DNA from: Bilifractor porci
Lineage (GTDB): Bacteria; Bacillota; Clostridia; Lachnospirales; Lachnospiraceae
Direction: 5' to 3'
Assembly: GCF_009696005.1 (NCBI RefSeq)
Contig: NZ_VUMV01000005.1
Span: 143,021 to 207,020, forward strand
Length of the DNA: 64,000 nt
A program made the position numbers and the translations under genes. This document shows, in pieces, positions 61,798 through 64,000 of the stretch; position 1 is the stretch's first letter; each line of letters begins with the position of its first letter. The notes below the pieces were generated by a model that saw only the letters and a program-made list of their open reading frames with translations, was not told the origin of the DNA and ran no database searches.

Positions 61798-62733
61798 ATG
61801 ACGATTCAGCAGCTTCATTATGCCATTGTCATTTCAGAAACCGGCTCACTGAACAAGGCCAGCGAAAAGCTATACATATCCCAGCCTTCGCTTTCCAGTT
61901 CCATGCAGGAATTAGAAAAGGAGATGGGATTTCAGATCTTCAGCCGCAGCGGCAGAGGTATGACGCTGACGTCCGAGGGACAGGAATATATTCTCTATGC
62001 CCGTCAGGTCTGGATGCAGTATCAGGAATTGATGGAGCATTTCGGAAAAGCGGAGAACCGAAGAAAAAAATTCGGGGTATCGTCCCAGCACTATTCCTTT
62101 GCCGTCAAGGCTTTTGTCAGTCTGGTCAGCGAATTCGATACGTCCGGGTATGATTTTGCCATCCGGGAGACCAAAACCAGAGAAGTGATTTCCGATGTGT
62201 CGGACCAGAGAAGCGAGCTGGGAATTCTTTATCTGAGTGATTTTAACCGCTCTGCGATCGGAAAGCTTCTCCGTACCGCAAATCTGACCTTTCATCCCCT
62301 AATCTGCTGCAAACCGTATGTCTATCTCTGGTCGCATCATCCGCTGGCGGCAAAGAAATCCATCCGTTTTGAGGAGTTAAAAGCGTATCCATGTCTCTGC
62401 TTTGAGCAGGGGGATGCCGCCTCCTTTTACTATGCGGAGGAAATTCTGAGCACCAGTGAATACGAGAGAGTGATTCATGCCAATGACAGGGCTACCATGC
62501 TGAATCTGATGGTCGGGCTGAACGGGTATACGCTCTGTTCCGGCATTATCTCTCAGGATCTAAACGGCAGCGAATTTGTTGCCGTGCCCTTTGAGCCGGC
62601 CGCGCCGGAGGAGGACATGCTGATGGAAATCGGTTATCTGACGAAAAAGAATATGGTTCTCAGTGAGATTGGGACACGGTATGTGGAAAAATTAAAAGAA
62701 GTGCTCCGTGAGGAATCCGCCGGAGAGGAATAA
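61798..62733 (+). CDS. LysR family transcriptional regulator
   Basis: 311 aa. The winged HTH is at 1-60: MTIQQLHYAIVISETGSLNK, then ASEKLYISQPSLSSSMQELE and FSRSGRGMTLTSEG. The rest is the periplasmic-binding-like effector domain. ATG 61798 follows GGAGG; the longer frame from 61687 is not needed. It is on the same strand as the chimeric membrane gene and separated by a terminator. Confidence 0.93.
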   Translation: MTIQQLHYAIVISETGSLNKASEKLYISQPSLSSSMQELEKEMGFQIFSRSGRGMTLTSEGQEYILYARQVWMQYQELMEHFGKAENRRKKFGVSSQHYSFAVKAFVSLVSEFDTSGYDFAIRETKTREVISDVSDQRSELGILYLSDFNRSAIGKLLRTANLTFHPLICCKPYVYLWSHHPLAAKKSIRFEELKAYPCLCFEQGDAASFYYAEEILSTSEYERVIHANDRATMLNLMVGLNGYTLCSGIISQDLNGSEFVAVPFEPAAPEEDMLMEIGYLTKKNMVLSEIGTRYVEKLKEVLREESAGEE

Positions 62734-62837
62734 GATTTTTTCTTGCATTTTCAGAAATATTTGATTTATAATACGTTTTGTTGATTTTTTGATACAGCGC
62801 CGGTTGATCCGGCCAAATAGCAGTTGACCGTCTGCGA

Positions 62838-62898
62838 GAGCAGCAGGGACGTTGGAAGACGAAACTCCGTTGGAAGACATCTCCGTGCTGCTCTTTTT
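62838..62898 (+). terminator. terminator after lysR, with internal direct repeat
   Basis: GAGCAGCA (62838-62845) and TGCTGCTC (62886-62893) close a long hairpin followed by TTTTT. The loop region holds CGTTGGAAGAC twice (62850-62860 and 62868-62878). Confidence 0.7.
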
Positions 62899-62930
62899 AT
62901 TTGCGCAGATTTTGAGAGGAGGGAGCAGCA

Positions 62931-63692
62931 ATGCCAAAAACAAAGACGCAGGGAATTGTATTCGGGCTGATCATGTCCTATGCAATGGCCTATGGAATGG
63001 AAGTGTACAACATTGCGATTAAGGAAGGCTTTAACCTGAATGTCGGGGGCTTTTCCACGATGACAAACCAGGTGTTCCTGGGAGCGCTGATCGAGGCGTC
63101 TTATATGGGGGTTTTTGTCTTTCTTACTTCCAACCTCTGGGGAAACCGGATTGGAACAGCCTACGGTATTTTTTATAAAATCCAGCAGTTTATTTATTTC
63201 GCGGAATTCGGCATCCGTGATGCCATTACGCCTCTGGTTTCCTACAACTATGGACGAAGCAACAAAAAGCGGGTAAAGGAAGGCGAGAAATACGGGCTGA
63301 TCTACACGATTATCATTATGCTTGCCGGCCTGGCCGCGCTGAATATTTTTGCTTGTCCTCTTTCTGGTATTTTCGGGCTTTCAGCAGAGACGCAGGAGCT
63401 CTGCATCAGGGCGATGCACATTATTTCCGTCAGATTCGTGTTTGCCGGAGTCAATATCACCGTGCAGGGAATTTTCCAGGCGCTGGAATCCGGAACCGGT
63501 TCGCTGATCATATCTGTTTTAAGGCTTCTGGCGGTTCCGCTTCCTCTGGCTTATCTTCTGAGTTTTTCTGCCGATGCGTCGAAAATAATCTGGTGGTCGC
63601 TTCCGGCAGGGGAAATCGTCGCGGCAGTTGTGGCGGTTATTATGCTACGCAGAGTAAACCGGAGAATCGGGATTGCCGGCCGTCTCAAATAA
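62931..63692 (+). CDS. chimeric membrane protein: DUF2798 N terminus joined to the C-terminal half of a MATE transporter
   Basis: 253 aa. Residues 1 to about 75 (MPKTKTQGIVFGLIMSYAMA, YNIAIKEGFN, FLTSNLWGNRIG) match the small two-helix DUF2798 family. From about residue 77 (AYGIFYKIQQFIYFAEFGIR, VSYNYGRSNKKRV, VFAGVNITVQGIFQALESG) it is the second half of a DinF/NorM-like MATE multidrug exporter, normally about 450 aa. The join looks like an in-frame deletion. The protein lacks MATE helices 1-6 and is unlikely to export drugs as such. GGAGGG gives a good start at ATG 62931. Confidence 0.78.
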   Translation: MPKTKTQGIVFGLIMSYAMAYGMEVYNIAIKEGFNLNVGGFSTMTNQVFLGALIEASYMGVFVFLTSNLWGNRIGTAYGIFYKIQQFIYFAEFGIRDAITPLVSYNYGRSNKKRVKEGEKYGLIYTIIIMLAGLAALNIFACPLSGIFGLSAETQELCIRAMHIISVRFVFAGVNITVQGIFQALESGTGSLIISVLRLLAVPLPLAYLLSFSADASKIIWWSLPAGEIVAAVVAVIMLRRVNRRIGIAGRLK

Positions 63693-64000
63693 AGTTCTAT
63701 GGCAGGATTGCGGAAGCGTGCGGCGCGGGACAATCCTGCTTTCAGCTTTTTTAGAACAGGTATCTTGCAAGACTTATTTCTATGGGGGTGTAGAAGTTAG
63801 ATTTTTATTTGACCCTTTTCAGACAGTTTTTTGGATTTTTGGAAAATCCGGTTGAAATCCGGGGAAAATAATCTTAAAATCCCGTTTTCAACAGTTTCGA
63901 GATAAAAAGAGCCCAGGAATGGTTGTGTTTAAGCCATTTTCTGAGCTTTTTTACTCCCTGCAAATGTTGTATTGGTACACTGACCTGATATAAAATATTT
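63693..64000 (+). terminator. non-coding tail of the window with one terminator-like hairpin
   Basis: No credible gene in these 308 bases. At 63910-63952 an imperfect hairpin (AGCCCAGGAATGGTT with AAGCCATTTTCTGAGCT) is followed by TTTTTT and probably ends a transcript; the rest is AT-rich with nothing recognisable. Confidence 0.55.

Noticed and set aside
63353..63855. Frames in the last 650 bases of the window
   Set aside because: They overlap the MATE-like gene in other frames or run through AT-rich non-coding sequence without ribosome sites or domain signals.

Overview
The window looks like chromosomal DNA of an anaerobic, fermentative, low-to-mid G+C Firmicute, most likely a gut Clostridia/Lachnospiraceae member. 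Reasons: strong AGGAGG ribosome sites with ATG/GTG/TTG starts, sigma-A promoters, ribonuclease Y, a Gram-positive HPr/EI pair, recA preceded by GAAC-N4-GTTC LexA (DinR) boxes, pyruvate formate-lyase with its activase, YitT and SipW/TasA-type secreted proteins. No rRNA and no complete prophage is present.

Layout. 1-8.7 kb: the 3' end of uvrB, then a carbohydrate block. It holds a sucrose PTS permease and sucrose-6-phosphate hydrolase (scrA-scrB), the general PTS proteins HPr and enzyme I, two small bacterial-microcompartment (BMC) shell proteins and glycogen synthase. 8.9-18.3 kb: recA-recX behind two abutting LexA boxes, rny, a flavoprotein, a YitT membrane protein, a Crp/Fnr regulator, and pflA-pflB with a perfect FNR-type box between regulator and pflA. 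18.3-28.4 kb: Na/phosphate symporter, flavodoxin, an ArsR zinc sensor beside a ZIP transporter, a solute-binding lipoprotein paired with a membrane-anchored LuxR regulator, a large lipoprotein and an AIM24-family protein.

28.5-38.6 kb: a complete type I-C CRISPR-Cas locus (cas3-5-8c-7-4-1-2, with cas11c translated from inside cas8c) and an array of 22 identical 33-bp repeats with 21 spacers. Upstream of cas3 is a single degenerate repeat, 31 nt of spacer-like sequence and a perfect 17-bp hairpin behind its own promoter-like sequence. It looks like an orphan crRNA-like gene and is the best candidate for an undescribed element here.

38.7-47.5 kb: a sulfur/amino-acid block. One arm is an amino-acid ABC transporter with a GNAT acetyltransferase and a UroD-family protein. 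The divergent arm encodes a glutathionyl-hydroquinone-reductase-like protein, a PatB/MalY C-S lyase and a Cys/Met-metabolism PLP enzyme. tRNA-Val and tRNA-Met follow on the minus strand. 47.6-60.6 kb: a surface-fibre locus. It contains an XRE regulator, a short histidine kinase, two large secreted proteins sharing a C-terminal module, a SARP-type response regulator, five SipW-dependent TasA/BsaA-like proteins, an ER-type signal peptidase (SipW) and a PPKTG-anchored protein. 60.7-64 kb: an AP2-domain protein with three Cys-rich repeats, a LysR regulator and a short DUF2798/MATE chimera.

Most reading frames on the opposite strand of these genes are shadows and are not listed. Starts were set from ribosome-site spacing and family N termini, so several differ from the longest open frame.
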